Source of the DNA: Paratinospora sagittata
Taxonomy: Eukaryota; Streptophyta; Magnoliopsida; Ranunculales; Menispermaceae
DNA: 64,000 bases
NCBI GenBank assembly: GCA_035771175.1
Contig: JAYMFD010002246.1
Location: 1-64,000 of the forward strand
Direction: 5' to 3'
Within the stretch, counting starts at the first letter, position 1; each line of letters opens with the position of its first letter. Of the stretch, positions 25,054 through 36,280 are shown one piece after another. The position numbers and the translations under genes were made by a program. Under the pieces are notes generated by a model that was given only the letters and a program-made list of their open reading frames with translations, was not told where the DNA came from and made no database searches.

Positions 25054-25126
25054 GGCTAGGCGTTCGCCCCGAGGGGGTGCGCCCGCACCTGGGTAGGGGG
25101 CACGCTGTGCAACCCAGGGTGTGACA

Positions 25127-25131
25127 CGACC
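25127..25131. repeat. Target-site duplication CGACC, right
   Basis: Second copy of the 5-bp duplication. The interrupted monomer resumes immediately after it with 'aatccaccggactgc'. Confidence 0.9.
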
Positions 25132-27383
25132 AATCCACCGGACTGCTTTTTCCGCCTACTCCTTGGGCGAGTACCAATATCCTTCAAGCAACCCCCAAAA
25201 TAGATGGAACTCCGTTCCAATATCCTGATTAATTTTTGACCCATAAATCTCAAATTTTGGCTTAAATAAACTAAATTTACTTAGAAAATGTGTTTGAGGC
25301 AATCGCGACCAATCCACCGGATAGCTTTCTCCACCAAGTCTTTGTGCGAGTCCCAATATCCTTCTATTAACCACCGGAATAGATCAAACTCCGTACCAAT
25401 ATCCCGGTGAACTTTTGACCCCCAACTCTAAAATCTTGGTTTAAATGAATTAAACTTATTTAGAAAATGTGTTTGAGGCAATCGCGACCAATCCACCGGA
25501 TTGCTTTTTCCACCAACTTCTTAAGCGAGTCCCAATATCCTTCTAGGAACCCCCGGAATAGATGGAACTCCGTTCCAATATCCCGATGAATTTTTGACCC
25601 CTAAATCTCAAATTTTGGTTTAAATGAACTAAATTTGCTTAGAAAATGTGTTTGAGGCAATCGCGACCAATCCACCGGATTGCTTTCTCCACCTACTCTT
25701 TAAGCGAGACCCAATATCCTTCTAGCAACCCCCAAAATAGATGGAACTCCGTTCCAATATCCCAGGGAATTTTTTACCCCCAAATCTAAATTTTGGTTTA
25801 AATGAATTAAATTTATTTAGAAAAAGTGTTTGAGGCAATCGCGATTAATCCACCGGATTGCTTTTTCCGCCTACTCCTTGGGCGAGTCCCAATATCCTTC
25901 AAGCAACCCCCAAAATAGATGGAACTCCGTTTCAATATACCGATGAATTTTTGACCATTAAATCTCAAATTTTTGTTTAAATGAACTAAATTTACTTAGA
26001 AAATGTGTTTGAGGCAATCGCGACCAATCCACCATATTGCTTTCTCCACCAACTCTTTGAGCGAGTCCCAATATCCTTCTACGAACCCTCGGAATAGATG
26101 GAACTCTATTCCAATATCTCGATGAATTTTTGACCCCTAAATCTCAAATTTTGGTTTAAGTGAACTAAATATACTTAGAAAAAGTGTTTGAGGCAATCGC
26201 GACCAATCCACCGGATTGCTTTGTCCACCAACTCCTTCAGCGAGTCCCAATATCCTTCAAACGACCCCCCAGAATAGATGGAACTCTGTTCCAATATCCC
26301 GATGGATTTTTGACCCCTAAATCTCAAAATTTGGTTTAAATGAACTAAACTTACTTAGAAAATGTGTTTGCGGCAATCGCTACCAATCCACCAGATTGCT
26401 TTCTCCACCAACTCTTTGAGCGAGTCCCAATATCCTTCTATTAACCACCGGAATAGATGAAACTCCGTACCAATATCTCGGTGAACTTTTGACCCCCAAC
26501 TCTAAAATCTTGGTTTAAATGAATTAAACTTATTTAGAAAATGTGTTTGAGGCAATCGCGACCAATCCACCGGATTGCTTTTCCCACCAACTTCTTAAGC
26601 GAGTCCCAAAATCCTTCTAGGAACCCCCGGAATATATGGAACTCTATTCCAATATCCCGATGAATTTTTGACCCCTAAATCTCAAATTTTGGTTTAAATG
26701 AACTAAATATACTTAGAAAAAGTGATTGAGGCAATCACAACCAATCCACCGGATTGCTTTCTCCACCAACTCTTTGAGCGAGTCCCAATATCATTCTACG
26801 AACCCCCGGAATAGATGGAACTCCGTTCCAATAACCCGGTGAATTTTTTACTCCCAAATCTAAAATTTTGGTTTAAATGAACTAAATATACTTAGAAAAA
26901 GTGTTTGAGGCAATCGCGACCAATCCACCGGATTGCTTTGTCCACCAACTCCTTGGGCGAGTCCCAAAATCCTTCAAACAACCCCCCAGAATAGATGGAA
27001 CTTTGTTTCAATATCCCGATGAATTTTTGACCATTAAATCTCAAATTTTGGTTTAAAAGAACTAAATTTACTTAGAAAATGTGTTTGAAGCAATCGCGAC
27101 CAATCCACCGGATTGCTTTCTCTGCCTACTCTTTGAGCGAGTCCCAATATCCTTCTAGGAACCCTCGGAATAGATGGAACTCTATTCCAATATCTCGATG
27201 AATTTTTGACCCCTAAATCTCAAATTTTGGTTTAAATGAACTAAATTAACTTTGAAAATGTGTTTGAGGCAATCGCGACCAATCCACCGGATTGCTTTCT
27301 CCACCTACTCTTTTAGCGAGTCCCAATATCCTTCTAGCACCCCCCAGAATAAATGGAACTCCGTTCCAATATCCCGATGAATT

Positions 27384-30300
27384 TTTGACAACTAAATCTC
27401 AAATTCTGGGTTAAATGAACTAAAATTACTTAGAAAATGTGTTTGAGGCAATCGCTACCAATCCACCAGAATGCTTTCTCCACCAACTCTTTGAGCGAGT
27501 CACAATATCGTTCTAGGAACCCCCGAAATAGACGGAACTCCGTTCCAATATGCCGGTGAATTTCTGACACCAAAATCTAAAATTTTGGTTTAAATGAACT
27601 AAATATACTATGAAAAAGTAATTGAGGCAATCGCGACCAATCCACCGGATTGCTTTCTCCACCAACTCCTTGAGCGAGTCCCAATATCCTTCAAGCAACC
27701 CCCCAGGATAGATGGAACTCCGTTCCAATATCCCGATGAATTTTTGACCACTAAATCTCAAATTTTGGTTTAAATGAACTAAATTTACTTAAAAAATGTG
27801 TTTAAGGCAATCGCGACCAATCCACCTAATTGATTTCTCCACCTACTCTTTAAGCGAGTCCCAATATCCTTCTAGCAACCCCCAGAATAGATGGAACTCC
27901 GTTCTAATATCCCATGGAATTTTTTACCCCAAATCTAAATTTTGGTTTAAATGAACTAAATTTACTTAGAAAAAGTGTTTGAGGCAATCGCGACCAATCC
28001 AACGGATTGCTTTCTCTGCCAACTCCTTGAGTGAATCTCAATATCCTTCAAGCAACCCCAGAATAGATGGAACTCTGTTTCAATATCCCGATGAATTTTT
28101 GACCATTAAATCTCAAATTTTGGTTTAAAAGAACTAAATTTACTTAGAAAATGTGTTTAAAGCAATCGCGACCAATCCACCGGATTGCTTTCTCCGCCTA
28201 CTCTTTGAGCGAGTCCCAATATCCTTCTAGGAACCCTCGGAATAGATGGAACTCTATTCCAATATCTCGATGAATTTTTGACCCCTAAATCTCATATTTT
28301 GGTTTAAATGAACTAAATTTACTTAGAAAATGTGTTTGAGGCAATCGCTACCAATCCACCGGATTGCTTTCTCCACCAACTCTTTGAGCGAGTCCCAATA
28401 TCCTTCTAGGAACCCCCGGAATAGATGGAACTCTATTCCAACATCTCGATGTATTTTTGACCCCTAAATCTCAAATTTTGGTTTAAATGAACAAAATTCA
28501 CTTAGAAAATGTGTTTCAGGCAATCGCGACCAATCCACCGGATCGCTTTTTCCACCAACTTCTTAAGCGAGTTCCAATATCCTTCTAGGAACCCCCGGAA
28601 TAGATGGGACTCCGTTCCAATATCCCGATGAATTTTTGACCCCTAAATCTCAAATTTTGGTTTAAATGAACTAAATTTACTTAGAAAATGTGTTTGAGGC
28701 AATCGGGACCAATCCATCAGATTGCTTTCTCCACCAACTTTTCGAGCGAGTCCTAATATCCTTCTAGGAACCCCCGAAATAGATGGAACTCCGTTCCAAT
28801 ATCCCGGTGAATTTTTGACCCCCAAATCTAAAATTTGGGTTTAAATGAACTAAATATACTTAGAAAAAGTGTTTGAGGCAATCGCGACCAATCCACCGTA
28901 TTGCTTTTTCCGCCTACTCCTTGAGCGAGTCCCAAAATCCTTCAAGCAACCCCCAGAATAGATGGAACTCCGTTCCAATATCCCGATGAATTTTTTACCC
29001 AGAAATCTCAAATTTTGGTTTAAATGAACTAAATTTACTTAGAAAATGTGTTTGAGGCAATCGCGACCAATCCACCGGATTGCTTTCTCTACCATGTCTT
29101 TGTGCGAGTCCCAATATCCTTCTATTAACCACCAGAATAGATGAAACTCCGTACCAATATACCGGTGAACTTTCGACCCCCAAATCTAAAATTTTGGTTT
29201 AAATGAACTAAATATATACTTAGAAAATGTGTTTGAGCCAATCGCGACCAATCCACCGGATTGCTTTTTCCACCAACTTCTTAAGCGGGTCCTAATATCC
29301 TTCTAGGAACCCCCGGAATATATGGAACTCTAATCCAATATCCCGATGAATTTTTGACCCATAAATCTCAAATTTTGGTTTAAATGAACTAAATTTACTT
29401 AGAAAAAGTGTTTGAGGCAATCGCGACCAATCCACCGGATTTCTTTCTCCACCAAGTCTTTGTGCGAGTCCCAATATCCTTCTATTAACCACCGGAATAG
29501 ATGAAACTCCGTACCACTATCCTGGTGAACTTTTGACCCCCAACTCTAAAATCTTGGTTTAAATGAATTAAACTTATTTAGAAAATGTGTTTGAGGCAAT
29601 CGCGACCAATCAACCGGATTGCTTTTTCCACCAACTTCTTAAGCGAGTCCCAATATCCTTCTAGGAACCCTAGGAATAGATGGAACTCCGTTCCAATATT
29701 CCGATGAATTTTTTACCCCTAAATCTCAAATTTTGGTTTAAATGAACTAAATTTACTTAGAAATTGTGTTTGAGGCAATCGCGACCAATCCACCTGATTG
29801 CTTTCTCCACCTACTCTTTAAGCGAGTCCCAATATCCTTCTAGCAACCCCCTGAATAGATGGAACTCCGTTCCAATTTCCCAGGGAATTTTTTACCCCCA
29901 AATCTAAATTTTGGTTTAAATGAATTAAATTTACTTAGAAAAAGTGTTTAAGGCAATCGCGACCAATCCACCGGATTGCTTTCTCTACCAACTCCTTAAG
30001 CGAATCTCAATATCCTTCAAGCAACCCCCAGAATAGATGGAACTCCGTTTCAATATCCCGATGAATTTTTGACCATTAAATCTCAAGTTTTGGTTTAAAA
30101 GAACTAAATTTACTTAAAAAATGTGTTTGAAGCAATCGCGACCAATCCACCGGATTGCTTTCTCCGCCTACTCTTTGAGCGATTCCCAATATCCTTCTAG
30201 GAACCCTCGGAATAGATGGAACTCTATTCCAATATCTCGATGAATTTTTGACCCCTAAATCTCAAATTTTGGTTTAAATGAACTAAATTAACTTAGAAAA

Positions 30301-33115
30301 TTTGTTTGAGGCAATTGCGACCAATCCTCCGGATTGCTTTCTCCACCTACTCTTTTAGCGAGTCCCAATATCCTTCTAGCAACCCCCCAGAATAAATGGA
30401 ACTCTGTTCCAATATCCCGATGAATTTTTGACCCCTAAATCTCAAATTTTGCTTTAAATGAACTAAATATATACTTAGAAAAAGTGTTTGAGGCAATCGC
30501 GACCAATCCACCGGATTGCTTTGTCCACCAACTCTTTGAGCGAGTCCTAATATCCTTCAAACAACCCCCCAGAATAGATGGAACTCTGTTCCAATATCTC
30601 GATGAATTTTTGACCCCTAAATCTCAAATTTTGGTTTAAATGAACTAAATTTACTTTGAAAATGTGTTTGAGGCAATCGCGACCAATCCACCAGATTGCT
30701 TTCTCCACCAACTCTTTGAGCGAGTCCTAATATCCTTCTAGGAACCCCCGGAATAGATGGAACTCCGTTCCAATATCCCGGTGAATTTTTGACCCCCAAA
30801 TCTAAAATTTGGGTTTAAATGAACTAAATATACTTAGAAAAAGTGTTTGAGGCAATCGCGACCAATCCACCGGATTGCTTTTTCCGCCTACTCCTTGAGC
30901 GAGTACCAATATCCTTCAAGCAACCCCCAGAATAGAGGGAACTCCGTTCCAATATCCTGATGAATTTTTGACCCATAAATCTCAAATTTTGGTTTAAATA
31001 AACTAAATTTACTTAGAAAATGTGTTTGAGGCAATCGCGACCAATCCACCGGATTGCTTTCTCCACCAAGTCTTTGTGCGAGTCCCAATATCCTTCTATT
31101 AACCACCGGAAAAGATGAAACTCCGTACCAATATCCCGGTGAACTTTTGACCCCCAACTCTAAAATCTTGGTTTAAATGAATTAAACTTATTTAGAAAAT
31201 GTGTTTGAGGCAATCGCGACCAATCAACCGGATTGCTTTTTCCACCAACTTCTTAAGCGAGTCCCAATATCCTTCTAGGAACCCTAGGAATAGATGGAAC
31301 TCCGTTCCAATATCCCGATGAATTTTTGACCCCTAAATCTCAAATTTTGGTTTAAATGAACTAAATTTACTTAAAAAATGTGTTTGAGGCAATCGTGACC
31401 AATCCACCTGATTGCTTTCTCCACCTACTCTTTAAGCGAGTCCCAATATCGTTCTAGCAACCCCCTGAATAGATGGAACTCCGTTCCAATTTCCCAGGGA
31501 ATTTTTTACCCCCAAATCTAAATTTTGGTTTAAATGAATTAAATTTACTTAGAAAAAGTGTTTAAGGCAATCGCGACCAATCCACCGGATTGCTTTCTCT
31601 ACCAACTCCTTGAGCGAATCTCAATAACCATCAAGCAACCCCCAGAATAGATGGAACTCCGTTTCAATATCCCGATGAATTTTTTACCATTAAATCTCAA
31701 GTTTTGGTTTAAAAGAACTAAATTTACTTAAAAAATGTGTTTGAAGCAATCGCGACCAATCCACCGGATTACTTTCTCCGCCTACTCTTTGAGCGAGTCC
31801 CAATATCCTTTTAGGAACCCTCGATGAATAGGTGGAACTCTATTCCAATATCTCGATGAATTTTTGACCCCTAAATCTCAAATTTTGGATTAAATGAACT
31901 AAATATACTTAGAAAAAGTGTTTGAGGCAATCGCGACCAATCCACCGGATTGCTTTGTCCACCAACTCCTTGAGCGAGTCCCAATATCCTTCAAACGACC
32001 CCCCAGAATAGATGGAACTCTGTTCCAATATCCCGATGGATTTTTGACCCCCTAAATCTCAAAATTTGATTTAAATGAACTAAATTTACTTAGAAAATGT
32101 GTTTGGGGCAATCGCTACCAATCCACCAGATTGCTTTCTCCACCAACTCTTTGAGCGAGTCCCAATATCCTTCTATTAACCACCGAAATAGATGAAACTC
32201 CGTACCAATATCTCGGTGAACTTTTGACCCCCAACTCTAAAATCTTGGTTTAAATGAATTAAACTTATTTAGAAAATGTGTTTGAGGCAATCGCGACCAA
32301 TCCACCGGATTGCTTTTTCCACCAACTTCTTAAGCGAGTCCCAAAATCCTTTTAGGAACCCCCGGAATATATGGAACTCTATTCCAATATCCCGATGAAT
32401 TTTTGACCCCTAAATCTCAAATTTTGGTTTAAATGAACTAAATATACTTAGAAAAAGTGATTGAGGCAATCGCGACCAATCCACCGGATTGCTTTCTCCA
32501 CCAACTCTTTGAGCAAGTCCCAATATCATTCTAGGAACCCCCGGAATTGATGCAACTCCGTTCCAATATCCCGGTGAATTTTTTACCCCCAAATCTAAAA
32601 TTTTGGTTTAAATGAACTAAATATACTTAGAAAAAGTGATTGAGGCAATCGCGACCAATCCACCGGATTGCTTTGTCCACCAACTCCTTGGGCGAGTCCA
32701 ATATCCTTCAAACAACCCCCCAGAATAGATGGAACTCTGTTTCAATATCCCGATGAATTTTTGACCATTAAATCTCAAATTTTGGTTTAAAAGAACTAAA
32801 TTTACTTAGAAAATGGGTTTGAAGCAATCGCGACCAATCCACCGGATTGCTTTCTCCGCCTACTCTTTGAGCGAGTCCCAATATCCTTCTAGGAACCCTC
32901 GGAATAGATGGAACACTATTCCAATATCTCGATGAATTTTTGTGCCCTAAATCTCAAATTTTGGTTTAAATGAACTAAATTAACTTAGAAAATGTGTTTG
33001 AGGCAATCGCGACCAATCCACCGGATTGCTTTCTCCACCTACTCTTTTAGCGAGTCCCAATATCCTTCTAGCAACCCCCCAGAATAAATGGAACTCCGTT
33101 CCAATATCCCGATGA
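27384..33115. repeat. Large tandem duplication, copy B (32 monomers, no foldback)
   Basis: Second copy of the 21.3-27.4 kb block, directly adjacent. It has one extra monomer around 28,320-28,500 and lacks the foldback insertion; the uninterrupted target site is at 30,859-30,863. About two monomers (roughly 31,560-31,870) carry different variants from their copy A counterparts (roughly 25,830-26,135) with almost unchanged length, which looks like tract replacement. The match ends near 33,117, where 'gacccctaaatctcaaattttgg' replaces the 'gacaactaaatctcaaattctgg' seen at 27,385. Confidence 0.76.
30859..30863. other. Empty target site (CGACC) matching the foldback insertion
   Basis: In copy B of the large duplication, the monomer paired with the insertion site reads 'gcaatcgcgaccaatccacc' without interruption and continues into the same 'ctttttccgcctactcc...gagtaccaatatcc' variant that follows the element. 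It has a single CGACC. This independently confirms the element's ends and its 5-bp target duplication. Confidence 0.85.
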
Positions 33116-34806
33116 ATTTTTGACCCCTAAATCTCAAATTTTGGTTTAAATGAACTAAATTTACTTAGAAAATGTGTTTGAGGCAATCGCTACCAATCCA
33201 CCAGATTGCTTTCTCCACCAACTCTTTGAGCGAGTCCTAATGTCCTTCTAGGAACCCCCGAAATAGATGGAACTCCGTTCCAATATCCCGGTGAATTTTT
33301 GACCCCCAAATCTAAAATTTGGGTTTAAATGAACTAAATATACTTAGAAAAAGTGTTTGAGGCAATCGCGACCAATCCACCGGATTGCTTTGTCCACCAA
33401 CTCCTTGAGCGAGTCCCAATATCCTTCAAACGACGCCCCAGAATAGATGGAACTCTGTTCCAATATCCCGATGAATTTTTGACCCCCTAAATCTCAAAAT
33501 TTGGTTTAAATGAACTAAATTTACTTAGAAAAGGTGTTTGGGGCAATCGCTACCAATCCACCAGATTGGTTTCTCCACCAACTCTTTGAGCGAGTCCCAA
33601 TATCCTTCTATTAACCACCGGAATAGATGAAACTCCGTACCAATATCTCGGTCAACTTTTGACCCCCAACTCTAAAATCTTGGTTTAAATGAATTAAACT
33701 TATTTAGAAAATGTGTTTGAGGCAATCGCGACCAATCCACCGTATTGCTTTTTCCACCAACTTCTTAAGCGAGTCCCAAAATCCTTCTAGGAACCCCCGG
33801 AATAAATGGAACTCTGTTCCAATATCCCGATGAATTTTTGACCCCTAAATCTCAAATTTTGGTTTAAATGAACTAAATTTACTTAGAAAATGTGTTTGAG
33901 GCAATCGCGACCAATCCACCGTATTGCTTTCTCCACCAACTCTTTGAGCGAGTCCTAATATCCTTCTAGCAACCCCCAGAATAGATGGAACTCCGTTCCA
34001 ATATCCTGGTCAATTTTTGACCCACAAATCTAAAATTTGGGTTTAAATGAACTAAATATACTTAGAAAAAGTGTTTGAGGCAATCGCGACCAATCCACCG
34101 GATTGCTTTTTCCTCCTACTCCTTGAGCGAATCCCAATATCCTTCAAGCAACCCCCAGAATAGATGGAACTCCGTTCCAATATCCCGATGAATTTTTGAC
34201 CCCTAAATCTCAAATTTTGGTTTAAATGAACTAAATTTACTTAGAAAATGTGTTTGAGGCAATCGCTACCAATCCACCAGATTGCTTTCTCCACCAACTC
34301 TTTGAGCGAGTCCTAATATCCTTCTAGGAACCCCCGAAATAGATGGAACTCCGTTCCAATATCCCGGTAAATTTTTTACCCCCAAATCTAAAATTTTGTT
34401 TTAAATGAACTAAATATACTTAGAAAAAGTGTTTGAGGCAATCGCGACCAATCCACCGGATTGCTTTGTCCACCAACTCCTTGGGCGAGTCCCAATATAC
34501 TTCAAACAACCCCCAGAATAGATGGAACTCTGTTTCAATATCCCGATGAATTTTTGACCATTAAATCTCAAATTTTGGTTTAAAAGAACTAAATTTACTT
34601 AGAAAATGTGTTTGAAGCAATCGCGACCAATCCACCGGATTGCTTTCTCCGCCTACTATTTGAGCGAGTCCCAATATCCTTCTAGGAACCCTCGGAATAG
34701 ATGGAACTCTATTCCAATATCTCGATGAATTTTTGACCCCTAAATCTCAAATTTTGGTTTAAATGAACTAAATTAACTTAGAAAATGTGTTTGAGGCAAT
34801 CGCGAC

Positions 34807-34824
34807 TAAATTAACTAAATTAAC
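34807..34824. other. Left inversion joint with duplicated filler
   Basis: Between forward sequence ending 'caatcgcgac' and inverted sequence starting 'tttttctaagtata', the bases read 'taaattaactaaattaac', two copies of the 9-mer 'taaattaac'. The forward array has 'actaaattaactt' about 40 bases upstream (34,765-34,777), a likely template. Confidence 0.75.
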
Positions 34825-35444
34825 TTTTTCTAAGTATATTTAGTTCATTTAAACCAAAATTTGAGATTTAGGGGTCAAAAATTCATCGAGATATTGGAAT
34901 AGAGTTCCACCTATTCCGAGGGTTCCTAGAAGGATATTGGGACTCGCTCAAAGAGTTGGTGGAGAAAGCAATATGGTGGATTGGTCGCGATTGCCTCAAA
35001 CACATTTTCTAAGTAAATTTAGTTCATTTAAACCAAAATTTGAGATTTAATGGTTAAAAATTCATCGGGATATTGAAACGGAGTTCCATCTATTTTGGGG
35101 GTTGCTTGAAGGATATTGGGACTCGCTCAAGGAGTAGGCGAAAAAAGCAATCCGGTGGATTGGTCGCGATTGCCTCAAACACTTTTTCTAAGTAAATTTA
35201 ATTCATTTAAACGAAAATTTAGATTTGGGGGTAAAAAATTCCCTGGGATATTGGAACGGAGTTCCATCTATTTTGGGGGTTGCTAGAAGGATATTGGGAC
35301 TCGCTAAAAGAGTAGGTGGAGAAAGCAATCCGGTGGATTGGTCGCAATTGCCTCAAACAAATTTTCTAAGTTAATTTAGTTCATTTAAACCAAAATTTGA
35401 GATTTAGGGGTCAAAAATTCATCGAGATATTGGAATAGAGTTCC
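34807..35444 (-). repeat. Inverted satellite block (about 3.5 monomers)
   Basis: Here the satellite runs in the opposite orientation: 'ggattggtcgcgattgcctca' appears near 34,980 and 35,158, with a 'gcaattgcctca' variant at 35,340, instead of the forward form. Read in reverse, the monomers carry the variant order 'cccaaaatagatgg/cccaggg', then 'cgcctactccttgagcgag', then 'ccatattgc' with an 'accctcggaatag' type. This resembles the forward block near 25,690-26,160. The left joint follows 'caatcgcgac' at 34,806 and the right joint lies after 'agagttcc' at 35,444. Orientation is certain; exact breakpoints are blurred by short filler bases. Confidence 0.92.
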
Positions 35445-36078
35445 TAAAAGATGAAACTCCGTACCAATATCTCGGTGAACTTTTGACCCCCAACTCTAAA
35501 ATCTTGGTTTAAATGAATTAAACTTATTTAGAAAATGTGTTTGAGGCAATCGCGACCAATCCACCGGATTGCTTTTTCCACCAACTTCTTAAGCGAGTCC
35601 CAAAATCCTTCTAGGAACCCCCGGAATATATGGAACTCTATTCCAATATCCCGATGAATTTTTGACCCCTAAATCTCAAATTTTGGTTTAAATGAACTAA
35701 ATATACTTAGAAAAAGTGATTGAGGCAATCGCGACCAATCCACCGGATTGCTTTCTCCACCAACTCTTTGAGCGAGTCCCAATATCATTCTAGGAACCCC
35801 CGGAATAGATGGAACTCCGTTCCAATATCCCAGGGAATTTTTTACCCCCAAATCTAAATTTTGGTTTAAATGAATTAAATTTACTTATAAAAAGTGTTTG
35901 AGGCAATCGCGACCAATCCAACGGATTGCTTTCTCTACCAACTCCTTGAGCGAATCTCAATATCCTTCAAGCAACCCCCAGAATAGATGGAACTCTGTTT
36001 CAATATCCCTATGAATTTTTGACCCCTAAATCTCAAATTTTGGTTTAAATGAGCTAAATTAACTTAGAAAATGTGTTT

Positions 36079-36280
36079 GAGGCAATCGCGACCAATCCAC
36101 CGGATTGCTTTCTCCACCTACTCTTTTAGCGAGTCCCAATATCCTTCTAGCAACCCCCCAGAATAAATGGAACTCCGTTCCAATATCCCGATGAATTTTT
36201 GACCCATAAATCTCAAATTTTGGTTTAAATGAACTAAAATTTGGGTTTAAATGAACTAAATATACTTAGAAAAAGTGTTT
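36079..36280. repeat. Overlong 202-bp monomer with 23-bp internal repeat
   Basis: The step between 'gaggcaatc' landmarks is 202 bp. At about 36,220-36,262 the AT-rich box is present twice: 'ttggtttaaatgaactaaaa' is followed at once by 'tttgggtttaaatgaactaa'. The first copy has the 'ttttgg' form, the second the 'tttggg' form, so two different monomer variants were joined 23 bp out of register. It coincides with the start of the 14-mer HOR. Confidence 0.88.

Larger units (their letters stand above)
24618..25126. mobile_element. 509-bp foldback (MITE-like) element, full-length inverted repeat
   Basis: A GC-richer, non-satellite insertion whose two halves are reverse complements throughout: base i pairs with base 49,744 minus i, without gaps, with about 13 mismatches in 254 pairs. 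It begins TGTCACACCCTGGGTTGCAC and ends with the exact complement. TG...CA ends with a 5-bp target duplication resemble integrase-made insertions (LTR retrotransposons and solo LTRs), whereas a complete palindrome resembles foldback or MITE elements, so its class is uncertain. It encodes no transposase and would be non-autonomous. The open frame at 24,784-24,987 crosses the dyad centre and is not a gene. It lies between the 'gcgacc' and 'aatccacc' parts of one monomer. Confidence 0.9.
24873..25126. repeat. Foldback element, right arm (254 bp)
   Basis: Right half of the inverted repeat, with the left arm's segments in reverse order and orientation. It carries the matching 16-bp palindrome at 25,038-25,053. 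No spacer separates the arms; the centre is base 24,872. Confidence 0.9.
21320..27383. repeat. Large tandem duplication, copy A (31 monomers plus foldback insertion)
   Basis: Monomer order matches about 27,390-33,115. Measured pairs: 'caaattctgggtt' 21,334/27,402 (offset 6,068); 'ggaactctgtttc' 22,003/28,069 (6,066); an offset near 6,245 after one extra monomer in copy B; then 'gtaccaat' 25,171/30,903 and 'cccaggg' 25,761/31,493 (5,732); and 26,190/31,924 (5,734). The step from about 6,246 to 5,732 equals the 509-bp element plus its 5-bp target duplication. Without the insertion the copy is about 5,554 bp, 31 monomers. Boundaries are good to about one monomer. Confidence 0.78.
25132..34806. 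repeat. Satellite array, domain 2, between the foldback and the inversion
   Basis: The 179-bp satellite resumes in the original orientation right after the element. It contains the remainder of tandem copy A, all of copy B, and about 1.7 kb more. In that last part, the monomers at about 34,434-34,800 repeat those at 32,642-33,000 (offset 1,792, ten monomers) until the inversion cuts them off. Variants with 'aaatatatacttag' (two extra bases) occur near 29,213 and 30,470. No gene is seen. Confidence 0.93.

Noticed and set aside
24618..25126. Solo LTR interpretation of the insertion
   Set aside because: TG...CA ends and the 5-bp duplication fit, but a complete inverted repeat is not an LTR property, and no polypurine tract, primer-binding site or internal region is present. 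It is kept only as an alternative.
24953..25177. A minus-strand open frame overlapping the right edge of the foldback element
   Set aside because: It joins element sequence to satellite sequence across the insertion joint, so it cannot be an evolved gene.
34807..35444. Insertion of an unrelated element at the inverted block
   Set aside because: Apart from the short filler, every base reads as satellite in reverse orientation, so it is an inversion of array sequence.
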